From: Wandonia haliotis
GTDB taxonomy: Bacteria; Bacteroidota; Bacteroidia; Flavobacteriales_D; Crocinitomicaceae
NCBI RefSeq assembly: GCF_039523435.1
Contig: NZ_BAAAFH010000011.1
Span: 620,001 to 684,000 of the forward strand
Length of the DNA: 64,000 nt
Direction: 5' to 3'
Below the pieces are notes generated by a model. It worked only from the letters and a program-made list of their open reading frames with translations, searched no databases and was not told where the DNA came from. Positions 34,854-42,299 of this stretch are shown in pieces. A program made the translations under genes and the position numbers. Positions within the stretch are counted from its first letter, which is position 1. Each line of letters begins with the position of its first letter.

Positions 34854-35056
34854 CATTTTTTCCTTTTATGGACAACATTTCCCTTATTGTCATAAATAGT
34901 GATATAATCATCATTGTAAGTCAGACTTATCACACCATGTTTGTTATGTAAGCTATTCGATTTTTGCCTTATTGCAGCCCCAGTTTCGTGATTGTCGATA
35001 AATTCATAATCCCAAATTTCATTCGGTATTTCATCAACCTCTTTCTTGAAATTCAA
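34847..35056 (-). CDS. Hypothetical ~69-residue protein, TTG start, overlapping the gene upstream
   Basis: Reads (TTG)NFKKEVDEIPNEIWDYEFIDN and ends VVHKRKKCP; no earlier ATG. It overlaps the end of the 35.0-35.6 kb gene by 23 bp in another frame, so expression would be by translational coupling. It could also be the frameshifted end of that gene. Codon pattern is coding-like (GVISLTYNDDYITIYDNKGN). Same cassette as its upstream neighbour. Confidence 0.45.
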   Translation of the reverse strand: MNFKKEVDEIPNEIWDYEFIDNHETGAAIRQKSNSLHNKHGVISLTYNDDYITIYDNKGNVVHKRKKCP

Positions 35057-35567
35057 CAGTTTGTTTTCCTCTTATTCTTCCTTGTTCGAATTTCTTTTTC
35101 AAATGATCTATTAAGTCTAATTTTAATTGATCACTCTCAATTGATTTAAAGGAAATATAGTAATATTCACTCCATGAAATTTTGAAAAGAAGTCCAGTTT
35201 CAGAAATCAAGCATTGTCTCATGCTATCAAATTGATGAGTTTTTGATATTTCATCGAAAGAAATTTTCAACTTATCATCAGAAATCTCAAATTCTAATTC
35301 TTTATCAAACAACTTCTCCTTTTCTTTTTTCTTTACCCACCTTTTTTCACGGGTTGGGTACTTGATTATCTCAAATAGTCCAATCACCATAAATGGTGTT
35401 CCAACTAAACGATTATCAACAAATAGTAACGAAATTATGAAGCCAACTATAAAAAATCCGATAGCCACATAAAGCTCATTCCTTCCTAAAAATCCGAAGT
35501 TAGATGAAGACTTTGCATGTTCTTCTAATAAATCTCTGTTTTGCTTTTGTATAATCTTAAATTTCAT
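35034..35567 (-). CDS. Membrane protein with YcxB-like cytosolic domain
   Basis: 177 residues. Two adjacent membrane helices at about residues 32-70 (LYVAIGFFIVGFIISLLFV, then GTPFMVIGLFEIIKY). The part after that has strands such as LEFEISDDKLKISFDEISKT and LLFKISWSEYYYISFKSIES, a pattern of YcxB-like proteins (DUF with PH-like fold); this assignment is tentative. Bounded upstream by the palindrome at 35.6 kb. Confidence 0.65.
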   Translation of the reverse strand: MKFKIIQKQNRDLLEEHAKSSSNFGFLGRNELYVAIGFFIVGFIISLLFVDNRLVGTPFMVIGLFEIIKYPTREKRWVKKKEKEKLFDKELEFEISDDKLKISFDEISKTHQFDSMRQCLISETGLLFKISWSEYYYISFKSIESDQLKLDLIDHLKKKFEQGRIRGKQTVEFQERG

Positions 35568-35581
35568 AGTTCTCTAATGAC

Positions 35582-35661
35582 ATACAACGGTTCTGCTGTA
35601 GGAAAAGTGGCGATTTTTTTCGAGGGTAATCGTGTGCCATTTTTTTTACAGCATGTTAGCT
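35582..35661 (-). repeat. Cassette-site-like palindrome 4 (best preserved)
   Basis: Left core ACAACGG (AAC 35586-35588), right core CATGTTAGC (GTT 35655-35657). The arms TTCTGCTGTAGGAAAAGTGG and (reverse complement of the right side) TGCTGTAAAAAAAATGGC pair over more than 15 positions, so a long hairpin can form. It lies exactly between two genes; the TAG of the upstream gene abuts the right core. Confidence 0.65.
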
Positions 35662-36145
35662 ACATTTTTTTAATCAAATTTATTGTATTTGCTTCAAGAT
35701 ATTGAGCGTTTAACTGAATTGTATCATTTTTAATAATAAATTCAAATTGATTTAATAGTGCTCCTTCTTCAGTTGAAAATTCAATTAAATCAACTTCATC
35801 ATCATCAATAATGTACCATATACCATTTGTTTCATGAGTTAATAGAGAATCCGCTTGAAAGGTATTGTCTTCAAATAATTCTAATTGAAGTTTTTTTGTT
35901 TCAGCGTTTTCATATTGTCCAACGAATATTAATTTTTTTTGATCGTGTACTGATTTTGATCTTAAATAGAAAAATGTTACTGTCCCAATCAGAATTATAC
36001 CCAGCGCGAGGCTAAAATTTCGAACAGATTTATCAAATCCACTAATACTCATTCCATACAATCCATATCCTATGGCTATTAGTCCTATGAGTAACATTCC
36101 TCCTCCAATAATATATAACACTAAATAGAATAATCCTTCGAACAT
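35660..36145 (-). CDS. Hypothetical membrane protein, two N-terminal TM helices
   Basis: 161 residues. Helices at about 4-30 and 42-62, then a soluble domain of beta strands (LQLELFEDNTFQADSLLTHE, NGIWYIIDDDEVDLIEFST) that looks like a small lipocalin-like barrel of the type in 'copper resistance/lipocalin' hypothetical proteins. No named family. One cassette between two palindromes. Confidence 0.6.
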   Translation of the reverse strand: MFEGLFYLVLYIIGGGMLLIGLIAIGYGLYGMSISGFDKSVRNFSLALGIILIGTVTFFYLRSKSVHDQKKLIFVGQYENAETKKLQLELFEDNTFQADSLLTHETNGIWYIIDDDEVDLIEFSTEEGALLNQFEFIIKNDTIQLNAQYLEANTINLIKKM

Positions 36146-36166
36146 TTTGTAAGTTTTTGTCTGTTG

Positions 36167-36228
36167 TAGCTAACGTTTTGGTTATGCGCAGTGTCCCAAA
36201 GGGAATTGTATATAAGTTTTGTTGTACT
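36167..36228 (-). repeat. Cassette-site-like palindrome 3 (short)
   Basis: Left core CTAACGT (AAC 36172-36174), right core TTTTGTTGTAC (GTT 36221-36223). Arms shorter and poorer than in the other sites. Confidence 0.4.
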
Positions 36229-36236
36229 TTCGTTTC

Positions 36237-36623
36237 TTATTCTTTAAACATTTCATTGTAAACTTTTACATGGTGAGGAAATTCTTCTTCATAAAATGGG
36301 TAGGCAATTCCTTCAATTGAAATTTCAAATCCTTCACTGTCCATCCCGCTAATCTGATTTCCAATCCCTTTGATTTCAAAACCTTCTTCATTCCTAATTA
36401 CTAGAGAGTCGATTGTTCTAGTTGAGATTAACTTGTCTTTTGGATAATCATCTTCTAGTTCGATGTTATTGTCCTTACAATAGGATTTGATAAGATCATA
36501 TTTCGATTCTTTTTCGACAAAATTTATTTCTCCGAAAACAACACCCATTGGTGCATCTGCTTTTTCAAGTCTTGTCGTTCCAATTTTATTTGAGCCTAGA
36601 TAAATCGAATATTCTTTTTCCAT
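36237..36623 (-). CDS. Hypothetical 128-residue protein
   Basis: Acidic soluble protein (MEKEYSIYLGSNKIGTTRLE at the start). The segment LEKADAPMGVVFGEINFVE resembles small proteins found beside polymorphic toxins, but I cannot name the family. It starts 2 bp after the stop of the 95-residue gene, so both are in one cassette and co-transcribed. Confidence 0.55.
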   Translation of the reverse strand: MEKEYSIYLGSNKIGTTRLEKADAPMGVVFGEINFVEKESKYDLIKSYCKDNNIELEDDYPKDKLISTRTIDSLVIRNEEGFEIKGIGNQISGMDSEGFEISIEGIAYPFYEEEFPHHVKVYNEMFKE

Positions 36624-36625
36624 TT

Positions 36626-36913
36626 TTAATCCCTTATTTGACTTAAAAATTCAATTCCACCAATTCGACCATCTTTTAAGATGTCAAGAACTATTGTCCC
36701 TTCGGTTTCGTGTTCCAAAACAATGCTTTCATCAAACTGCCATTCCGAACCAGGTTGATTTGGTCCTTCTCCTGACACGAAATATATGTATGGTTGTCTT
36801 ATCCACTTTTTCCTTTCTGATTTTTCTAATTCTGCAATTAGGTCAAGTCTATCAGGCTCCTGTTCCTTAATCAACTCTATAATTTGTTCGATATGAAATT
36901 CTGTTTTTTGCAT
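36626..36913 (-). CDS. Hypothetical 95-residue protein
   Basis: Small acidic soluble protein with an N-terminal helix (EQIIELIKEQEPDRLDLIAE), strands YIYFVSGEGPNQPGSEWQF and TIVLDILKDGRIGGIEFL. The DILKDGRIGGIEFL ending is reminiscent of immunity-type or DUF families but I cannot assign it. First gene of a two-gene cassette following the 36.9-37.0 kb palindrome. Confidence 0.55.
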   Translation of the reverse strand: MQKTEFHIEQIIELIKEQEPDRLDLIAELEKSERKKWIRQPYIYFVSGEGPNQPGSEWQFDESIVLEHETEGTIVLDILKDGRIGGIEFLSQIRD

Positions 36914-36925
36914 TTATTTAATGAT

Positions 36926-37048
36926 ACACAACGGCTTAGGGCTTGGTGTTCGGGCAGAAAATTTCGAGCGAGCGACAAAGCTCAAATTTACGAAAAAGTG
37001 TCGGGCGTTCCCGTTCGACCCGTCTGATGCAAAACCCGTGTTACTAGC
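36926..37048 (-). repeat. Cassette-site-like palindrome 2
   Basis: Left core ACACAACGG (AAC 36930-36932), right core CCGTGTTACTAGC (GTT 37040-37042). Arms CGGCTTAGGGCTTGG and (reverse complement) CGGGTTTTGCATC pair partly. Inner G/C-rich block with CGGGCG/CCCG. About 120 bp. Confidence 0.55.
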
Positions 37049-37056
37049 TGTTTTTT

Positions 37057-38331
37057 TTATTTCGTTAATTGTCTTGTTTCTTCGTAGCTGTCAAATTTAA
37101 TTTCATTTTTTATTCTATCGGACAAAACATTGTTGTCAAGTAAAATTTCTACAATCCCATTTCTGTGAATGGCACAATTCATTTTGTTGTACAGAATTTC
37201 GAGTGGTTGTTTACATTCTTTTGTCTTGTTTGTTTTAAAAATATTGGTGTATATTCCTGCTAATTGCTCAATTTTGTGTTCGTTGTTGGTCTTGTCTGCT
37301 ATTTCGCTTAAAAGTTTAAAGTCGCCCCTTTTGTAATTAGAAACCAAAATTTCTAAATAATCAATCGGATTTTTAGCGGTTTGTATTTTTTCCAAAGCAA
37401 AGTTTCTAATTTCTTTACTTTTCAAATGTTTCAATGCGTAAATAGCATATTCAACTATTCTGTTTTTACTTGTCCGTTTTTGTTTTGCAAAGTCTAAAAT
37501 TATCTGACTGTCGTAAGGAAATTTGTAAAAGTCAAAAATATCCAAAAGTCGTTCAATGTTAGATTTGTCGGTTTCTTTAATTAGTCGTTTTGCAGTTTGA
37601 TTGACTTCCTCGTTAGTCAAGTCCCTCTTTCTGAAATACGAAAAATGAGGTTTGCTATTTAAAACTTCGTCAATTATATCTTTGTATTTTGTCGGTTTTG
37701 ATTTGTGTTTTTCTTGACTTGCTTTTGTTCGTTTTATGTTGTCAAGGTAAATGCGAATAAACTTATTGGTTTCGGCTTTATTTTTAAGCTCTTCGGAAAC
37801 TTTTATGTTCTTGTTTTCTTCTTGAAAACGCTTAATTATCCAATCGCCTTGCCAGTCGTTAGGATTTTGTTCGATGTATTTTCCAAATTTTTCGGCAACA
37901 TAAAAAAGTCCGTTTAGTCCATCAAGTTCTAAAATTTCGTAAGCACCAACCCAATCAGAACCTTCAATCGGGTTGTTTAAAAATCTGTCGCAAATGGCTT
38001 GCTTTACTTCTGCATCATTTTGTCGAGCGTAAAGTTTTGCGAGTGCAAACAAATGTGTCAAATTCCAAGTATCATCTTGTTCGGTTGCCAAACCTTGCAA
38101 AACTGCTTTACGGATTTTGTCTTTCTGTTTCGAGATAGAAATAATGTCAAAGATGTATTGTGCTCGGTCGTTTTCACTTTGTCCGTCATAAGCGTAAATG
38201 TTCCTCGCACCTTTTATGATTTGATTTGAAAAGTCAATTTCAGGATTGTTTTTCACTATTAAATACGCTTCGCCTGTCCCACGTTTTAGTGAGTTCAAAA
38301 ACTGTCGTTTTATGTCTGCTATTGCGGTCAT
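37057..38331 (-). CDS. Hypothetical 424-residue helical (HEAT-like) protein
   Basis: Largest cassette gene. Almost all-helical, with segments such as NRIVEYAIYALKHLKSKEIR followed by NFALEKIQTAKNPIDYLEIL that look like HEAT/ARM-type repeats. No membrane helix or signal peptide. A start region with FLNSLKRGTGEAYLIVKNNP is shared with several Bacteroidota hypothetical proteins I have seen, without a function. It is bounded by palindromes on both sides. Codon use is more AT-rich than the flanking chromosome. Confidence 0.65.
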   Translation of the reverse strand: MTAIADIKRQFLNSLKRGTGEAYLIVKNNPEIDFSNQIIKGARNIYAYDGQSENDRAQYIFDIISISKQKDKIRKAVLQGLATEQDDTWNLTHLFALAKLYARQNDAEVKQAICDRFLNNPIEGSDWVGAYEILELDGLNGLFYVAEKFGKYIEQNPNDWQGDWIIKRFQEENKNIKVSEELKNKAETNKFIRIYLDNIKRTKASQEKHKSKPTKYKDIIDEVLNSKPHFSYFRKRDLTNEEVNQTAKRLIKETDKSNIERLLDIFDFYKFPYDSQIILDFAKQKRTSKNRIVEYAIYALKHLKSKEIRNFALEKIQTAKNPIDYLEILVSNYKRGDFKLLSEIADKTNNEHKIEQLAGIYTNIFKTNKTKECKQPLEILYNKMNCAIHRNGIVEILLDNNVLSDRIKNEIKFDSYEETRQLTK

Positions 38332-38342
38332 TTAAAATTGCT

Positions 38343-38420
38343 GGTAACAGTTCTGCGTAGGCGTTTATGCCGACACTCAAATATAGGGAATTTTGGCTTA
38401 ACGCTTAGGGTGTGTTATGC
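38343..38420 (-). repeat. Cassette-site-like palindrome 1
   Basis: Left core GGTAACAG (AAC 38346-38348), right core GTGTTATGC (GTT 38414-38416). Arms ...GCGTAGGCG and (reverse complement) ...CCTAAGCG pair, each ending in TAACA. Confidence 0.55.
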
Positions 38421-38470
38421 GTATTAATCTTTAGTGTTTTTGAATTTCTTGTTGCAAGTATTTTGCAAAA

Positions 38471-38956
38471 TTAAATAGCTAACAAATCGCTTAAATTGAA
38501 TTTATCATATTCACCCCGATGAGATCGTTTCGCTTCAATTAATTCATTCTTAAGCTGCACTTCAAGCAGTATTTCCGCATTTATTTTAAATAGCTTTTCA
38601 AGCATTAGTGCGTGTTCAATGCTAAATTTTCTCTCACCGTTAAAATACTTGTTAATATTTCTAGGTGAGATATCGATATACTCAGCGAATGCTCCTTTCT
38701 TGATTTTAATTTGTTTGAGAAGTGAATTTAAAAACTGACCTAAAAGAATAATATCTTCTGGGTTCTCATTATCGGCATAGTTCTTTAACGAAAATCGAAA
38801 TCCAGTTAAAATATCATTTATCTTTTCTTCCGAAGATCTTTTTTCATATAATCGACGTCTATATTCTCTAATTGAATCATGTTCCTTTTTTGTCAATTCT
38901 TTTGAAATGTTACCACCAATAACATCATCAAATTCTATTTTTTTATCTTTTTTCAT
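38471..38956 (-). CDS. XRE-type helix-turn-helix protein (HigA-like)
   Basis: 161 residues. The helix-turn-helix lies at about residues 92-130: LKQIKIKKGAFAEYIDISPR with NINKYFNGERKFSIEHALML, the XRE pattern of HigA-like antitoxins. The N-terminal 90 residues are Lys/Glu-rich. It starts 15 bp after the stop of a decayed gene on the same strand. So it may be the antitoxin or regulator partner of a dead gene. First intact gene after the integrase relic. Confidence 0.7.
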   Translation of the reverse strand: MKKDKKIEFDDVIGGNISKELTKKEHDSIREYRRRLYEKRSSEEKINDILTGFRFSLKNYADNENPEDIILLGQFLNSLLKQIKIKKGAFAEYIDISPRNINKYFNGERKFSIEHALMLEKLFKINAEILLEVQLKNELIEAKRSHRGEYDKFNLSDLLAI

Positions 38957-38971
38957 TTTACAATCTTTTAA

Positions 38972-39212
38972 TTAAGCTAAATCATCCTCATCACCTAAAT
39001 ATTCTTCAATTAAAAGTCGACTTTGGTTTTGGTGTATTTCCATATATCCCCAAGCTAATAGGATATTAGTTACTTGACCATATACTTTAGTCTATCCATT
39101 TGCTATTTTTTGAGCTTCTTCAAACTCCAATAGAACAACGTCCCGATTTTCAGGTTTAAAAGTGTAAGTCGGATAATATTGTTCTGCTTTACTGTCCAAT
39201 TTGTCGTGTCAT
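38972..39212 (-). pseudogene. Decayed gene next to the XRE regulator
   Basis: Minus-strand translation from the ATG at 39212 is broken after MTRQIGQ. A +1 frame then reads DKLDSKAEQYYPTYTFKPEN and RDVVLLEFEEAQKIANG, has an in-frame TAG, and continues VYGQVTNILLAWGYGNTPKP. A further shift gives SRLLIEEYLGDEDDLA and a stop. Two frameshifts and one nonsense codon are thus needed to rebuild a protein of about 80 residues. Family unknown; its pairing with an XRE protein suggests a toxin or restriction-type partner. Confidence 0.5.
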
Positions 39213-39220
39213 TTTATAAT

Positions 39221-39260
39221 TACTGCCAACTAACTATATACACTCACCGAATGTAGCATA
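39221..39260 (-). other. Possible integrase-proximal recombination site (attI-like)
   Basis: Between the recombinase remnant and the first array gene, minus-strand TATATAGTTAGTTGGCAG contains a GTTAG core like those of the palindromes but no paired arm, as expected for an attI. Position fits; nothing else supports it. Confidence 0.25.
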
Positions 39261-39263
39261 AAA

Positions 39264-39416
39264 TTATAAATCGTCAAAAATGCTTTTTATATTTTGTAAA
39301 CTCCTGGTACTGAAATGTGTGTAAATTTCTATTGTTCTGCTTCTTTTGTACCCTAAAAACTCTTGTATGTAGCTCAAATCAGTTCCGCTTTCCAATAAAT
39401 GGGTTGCAGAACACAT
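39264..39416 (-). pseudogene. C-terminal remnant of a tyrosine recombinase (integrase)
   Basis: 50 codons then TAA. The sequence ATHLLESGTDLSYIQEFLG followed by RTIEIYTHFSTRSLQNI is the conserved end of a tyrosine recombinase: the box II region (LLESGTDLSYIQEFLGY, where HK would be the box II His) and the catalytic Tyr in EIYTHFS. Normal members are about 300-400 residues; only the tail remains. Upstream the frame is GCFLRCLVVYM after a TGA, with no box I Arg segment visible. The second catalytic His (GHK in family members) is Tyr here. The gene points into the cassette array. Confidence 0.75.
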
Positions 39417-39457
39417 GTATACGACCAGACATCTTAGGAAACAACCTCACTCTTCTC

Positions 39458-40033
39458 CTACTTCAGGTTTTTGCCCAATCGGGTTATTTTATTCAGCCAT
39501 TTTTGTCTGAATTCATCCGTCGAGCCCTTGATTACTGAAATGTAGGTAACCTTGACCGGATTTATCCCACAAAACTGTAATGTACCTTTCTTAAATTGAT
39601 TAATCGTGGGTTGTCCCATAAACAAACGGTCATACCAACGGGGGGTATCCGATGTGATAACGATACGTGAGGTTTTACCTTTTAACAGCTTTTTGGGGAA
39701 GGGTTTACCTGGAACAGGCTGATAGGTTAAACCGGGGAGAAAAGTCCGGTCGATAAACCCTTTCATAATAGCCGGATAACCGTACCACCACATCGGAAAA
39801 AACCAGACAATGTGGTCTGCTTCCTGAATCTTATCCAGTGCATCCTGTAAATCCGGCTCCAGTTCACATCGCTGACGGTACCCGTATCGTAAATTCGGAT
39901 CAAAATCCAACTCTCCTATATTGATCCGGGTGATCGTTGCACCTGTTGCTATTGCTCCCTTGTAATACGCTTCTGCTAAGGCGTAATTGAAACTTTCTTG
40001 ATCCGGGTGACCAGTAATGATTAGAATTTTCAT
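39458..40033 (-). CDS. NAD(P)H-dependent quinone oxidoreductase (NQO1-like flavodoxin fold)
   Basis: 191 residues. The flavodoxin-2 N-terminus MKILIITGHPDQESFNYALA binds the FMN/FAD phosphate. HIVWFFPMWWYGYPAIMKGF with DRTFLPGLTY is diagnostic of the NQO1/KefF/MdaB family. It reduces quinones by two electrons in the cytosol. A Crp/Fnr gene lies 57 bp upstream on the same strand, and the two are probably a functional pair (regulator plus stress reductase). Sits directly beside the integrase relic. Confidence 0.88.
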   Translation of the reverse strand: MKILIITGHPDQESFNYALAEAYYKGAIATGATITRINIGELDFDPNLRYGYRQRCELEPDLQDALDKIQEADHIVWFFPMWWYGYPAIMKGFIDRTFLPGLTYQPVPGKPFPKKLLKGKTSRIVITSDTPRWYDRLFMGQPTINQFKKGTLQFCGINPVKVTYISVIKGSTDEFRQKWLNKITRLGKNLK

Positions 40034-40090
40034 GTTTTGTTTTTTTGTACAAAAGAACTATTTCCGGTACAGCCGAAAAAGGACATTTGT

Positions 40091-40675
40091 CTAATTCGAT
40101 CCCGAAGTACTTCTTATTCTGCTCAAATGTCGTTGAGTTATCCCCAGGTAAGAAGCCAGATAATTCAGAGGGATCAGTTGTAAATACTCCGGATGCTGCT
40201 CTACCAAACTCCGGTAGCGCACCTCTGCACTTTCCCGTTGCAGAATAAACACACGCTGTTCCATCTTTACATACTCACGCTCCGCAATCATCTTCAGCAA
40301 GCGCAGCCAGTTTACGCTTTTCGCTTCCAACTCTGTTACAACCTCTCTGGAAACCGAAAACAATTCTACATCTGTTAACGCCTGTATATTTTCAACAGTT
40401 CCCTGCTGGGTGATAAAAGATGAATAGGCTGTAATAAAAGCACCTTCAAACGAAAAGCAGTAGGTTACTTCTTCCAGAGAAGAAGAGTAATAAAAGGAAC
40501 GCAAAACACCTGAAAGGACAAAAACAACTTCCCGGCATACCTTCCCCTCTCTAAAAAGGTATTCTCCTTTTTTGAGTCGCTTTTGCACCACTTTTCCACT
40601 AAACTCTTCAACCTCTTCCTCCGTTAACACCTCATAGGTTCTGAGATATTTCCGCAAACGTTCCGAATCTTCCAT
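40091..40675 (-). CDS. Crp/Fnr-family transcriptional regulator
   Basis: 194 residues. N-terminal helices (MEDSERLRKYLRTYEVLTEE) lead into a cyclic-nucleotide-binding-like roll (QKRLKKGEYLFREGKVCREV to CFSFEGAFITAY) and a C-terminal HTH ending NYLASYLGITQRHLSRIRST. Similar to the 30.4-kb regulator but not a duplicate at the DNA level. Followed by the quinone reductase gene; cysE ends 3 bp before its start codon, so a three-gene unit is likely. Confidence 0.88.
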   Translation of the reverse strand: MEDSERLRKYLRTYEVLTEEEVEEFSGKVVQKRLKKGEYLFREGKVCREVVFVLSGVLRSFYYSSSLEEVTYCFSFEGAFITAYSSFITQQGTVENIQALTDVELFSVSREVVTELEAKSVNWLRLLKMIAEREYVKMEQRVFILQRESAEVRYRSLVEQHPEYLQLIPLNYLASYLGITQRHLSRIRSTSGSN

Positions 40676-40678
40676 TTC

Positions 40679-41422
40679 CTACAGTAGTTTTTTTGCTTCT
40701 CCGATTACTTTCGCAGGAACTCCTGCAACTGTGTATCCGGGTTCAACACTTTTGGTTACAACACTTCCCGCAGCTATGTTTACATTGTCCCCGATAGTAA
40801 TATTGCCCAACACGGTTGCCCCTGCACCGATGATCACATTTTTTCCAATCTTTGGGTGACGATCTCCCCCCTCGTGTCCGGTTCCTCCCAGTGTTACGTT
40901 ATGAAAAATAAAAGCCCTGTCCCCGACCTTTGCTGTCTCGCCAATGACAAGTCCGATACCATGATCAACAACGATACCTTTTCCTAATCTGGCGTTGGGA
41001 TGAATATCCACTCCATACACCTCAAAAATACGATTCTGGAAATACTTGGCTGTTAGTTTTTTTCCTTCCAGAAAAAAACTTCTCGCAATACGATAGGCAG
41101 TTACAGACTGAAATCCTCTTGAAAAAAGCAATACTTCCAAATACGTCTCACAAGCAAAATCACGGTCATAATAGGTTTTCAGATCGGTTACAAGCTCTTC
41201 CTGAATGGTGTCATTTTCATTTAGTACCTTATAAAACAATGCCTGTAAATCTTCCTGACTCCGAAAGTTATCACACAACTTATTACTCAGGATAGTTGCC
41301 AGTGTATCTAAAAACCCTTGTTCTTCAATAACATTTTTCTCAATAACCGACCGGATCTCCGGCTCCTTCTTCCAGTTCTCTTTTATTTCCTGTCGTATTT
41401 TACTCCACAAACTCTCCATCAT
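40679..41422 (-). CDS. cysE: Serine O-acetyltransferase (CysE)
   Basis: 247 residues. An N-terminal helical domain (residues 1-130) is followed by a left-handed beta-helix with hexapeptide repeats (IHPNARLGKGIVVDHGIGLVIGE, HNVTLGGTGHEGGDRHPKIG, IGAGATVLGNITIG). The residues VDHGIGLVIGETA and GGTGHEGGDRHPKIG are those of CysE, with the catalytic His/Asp pair in the DHG region. It makes O-acetylserine from serine and acetyl-CoA, the first step of cysteine synthesis. cysK is not adjacent. Confidence 0.94.
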   Translation of the reverse strand: MMESLWSKIRQEIKENWKKEPEIRSVIEKNVIEEQGFLDTLATILSNKLCDNFRSQEDLQALFYKVLNENDTIQEELVTDLKTYYDRDFACETYLEVLLFSRGFQSVTAYRIARSFFLEGKKLTAKYFQNRIFEVYGVDIHPNARLGKGIVVDHGIGLVIGETAKVGDRAFIFHNVTLGGTGHEGGDRHPKIGKNVIIGAGATVLGNITIGDNVNIAAGSVVTKSVEPGYTVAGVPAKVIGEAKKLL

Positions 41423-41495
41423 TTCTACTCCTATTTATACACAAACGAAGTTAGGCGTATTTTGAATTGACAGTGGTTAACTCCGGGTTATTTTA

Positions 41496-42299
41496 TTACC
41501 ACCGGCTTTCAAAAAAATCTCTGCCATCTCTCAACACCAGCTCGTTCTTTACCTCTTTCAGTTTCAATACAACCTGCATTCCCGTAAACAACGTATACGT
41601 CAATTGCACAAAACCATATTCACCGGAAAAATGAGCAACTAGGGACGAACTTCCTATTTCCGAATGTGCCTTTGCCAGTATACGTACACATTCTACCTCA
41701 CCGAAATTTGTCAGAATACGTTCCTTCCCTTCTCTTTTATAGTGATAATTCAACAACAATTTATCGGTCCAAACACCCCAAACAGAGTCCGACCAGTAAC
41801 TCGAAATCAACATGCTATCCTTCCATTCCTCCTGATTCTCCTCTCCCAGTTGTATATAGGGAAACGGACACGTCTCCAACGCACGAAAAAAGCCTTTTCG
41901 AGGAGGATGCAACCATATATTTGTTTCATTTTCGACAAGCCCGGTGAAAACTGCTATCTTCGGATCAGGTTCATAACTGTATATGATTTGCGTTTGATTC
42001 CGGTTAGTTCGCTGAAAAAGTTTCGGTCGGATTACGGTCAGATGTATTTCCTTCAGCAAGGCTTCTGCCCTATTCTCTGTCAGTTTAAATGTGTCCTGTT
42101 CCTTGTTTTTCAGGTAATATTCCTGATCTCCCGAAAGAATCTGAAATTCGTACACAAAGACCTTTCCCGGTGTATAAATAACATTATTTCGATCTACTTT
42201 TCCTTTTTCCAGAATTACGCCATCATATTGCTGCCCGAAACTAAAATTCATACATAGAACAAACCAACAACTGATTATAAAATAACAGATCTTATTCAT
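41496..42299 (-). CDS. Hypothetical exported protein
   Basis: 267 residues with a signal peptide (residues 1-22, FSFGQQ). The mature domain has strands throughout (for example GKVFVYEFQILSGDQEYYLK and GKERILTNFGEVECVRILAK) and a C-terminal VLKLKEVKNELVLRDG. No family recognised. The start codon overlaps the end of the M1-like peptidase gene by 8 bp, so the two are co-translated and may act together, e.g. as a peptidase and its envelope partner. Confidence 0.65.
   Translation of the reverse strand: MNKICYFIISCWFVLCMNFSFGQQYDGVILEKGKVDRNNVIYTPGKVFVYEFQILSGDQEYYLKNKEQDTFKLTENRAEALLKEIHLTVIRPKLFQRTNRNQTQIIYSYEPDPKIAVFTGLVENETNIWLHPPRKGFFRALETCPFPYIQLGEENQEEWKDSMLISSYWSDSVWGVWTDKLLLNYHYKREGKERILTNFGEVECVRILAKAHSEIGSSSLVAHFSGEYGFVQLTYTLFTGMQVVLKLKEVKNELVLRDGRDFFESRW

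Larger units (their letters stand above)
31274..39416 (-). mobile_element. Integron-like gene-cassette array with decayed tyrosine recombinase
   Basis: A run of minus-strand genes, mostly small and unrelated to each other, is broken by 60-135 bp imperfect palindromes. Read in gene sense each palindrome begins with a core ending TAAC and ends with a core CCGTTR or GTTR. This is the polarity of integron attC sites (R'' = ...AAC, R' = GTT...). At the upstream end lie the last 50 codons of a tyrosine recombinase, then two decayed or regulatory genes. Composition is more AT-rich than both flanks. No complete integrase is present in the window, so mobility would need one elsewhere. Confidence 0.6.

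Noticed and set aside
31354..39416. Possible CRISPR array
   Set aside because: The repeated elements are long, degenerate palindromes between genes, not short identical repeats with uniform spacers.
31354..39416. Possible prophage
   Set aside because: No structural, packaging or lysis genes; the only phage-like element is the recombinase tail.
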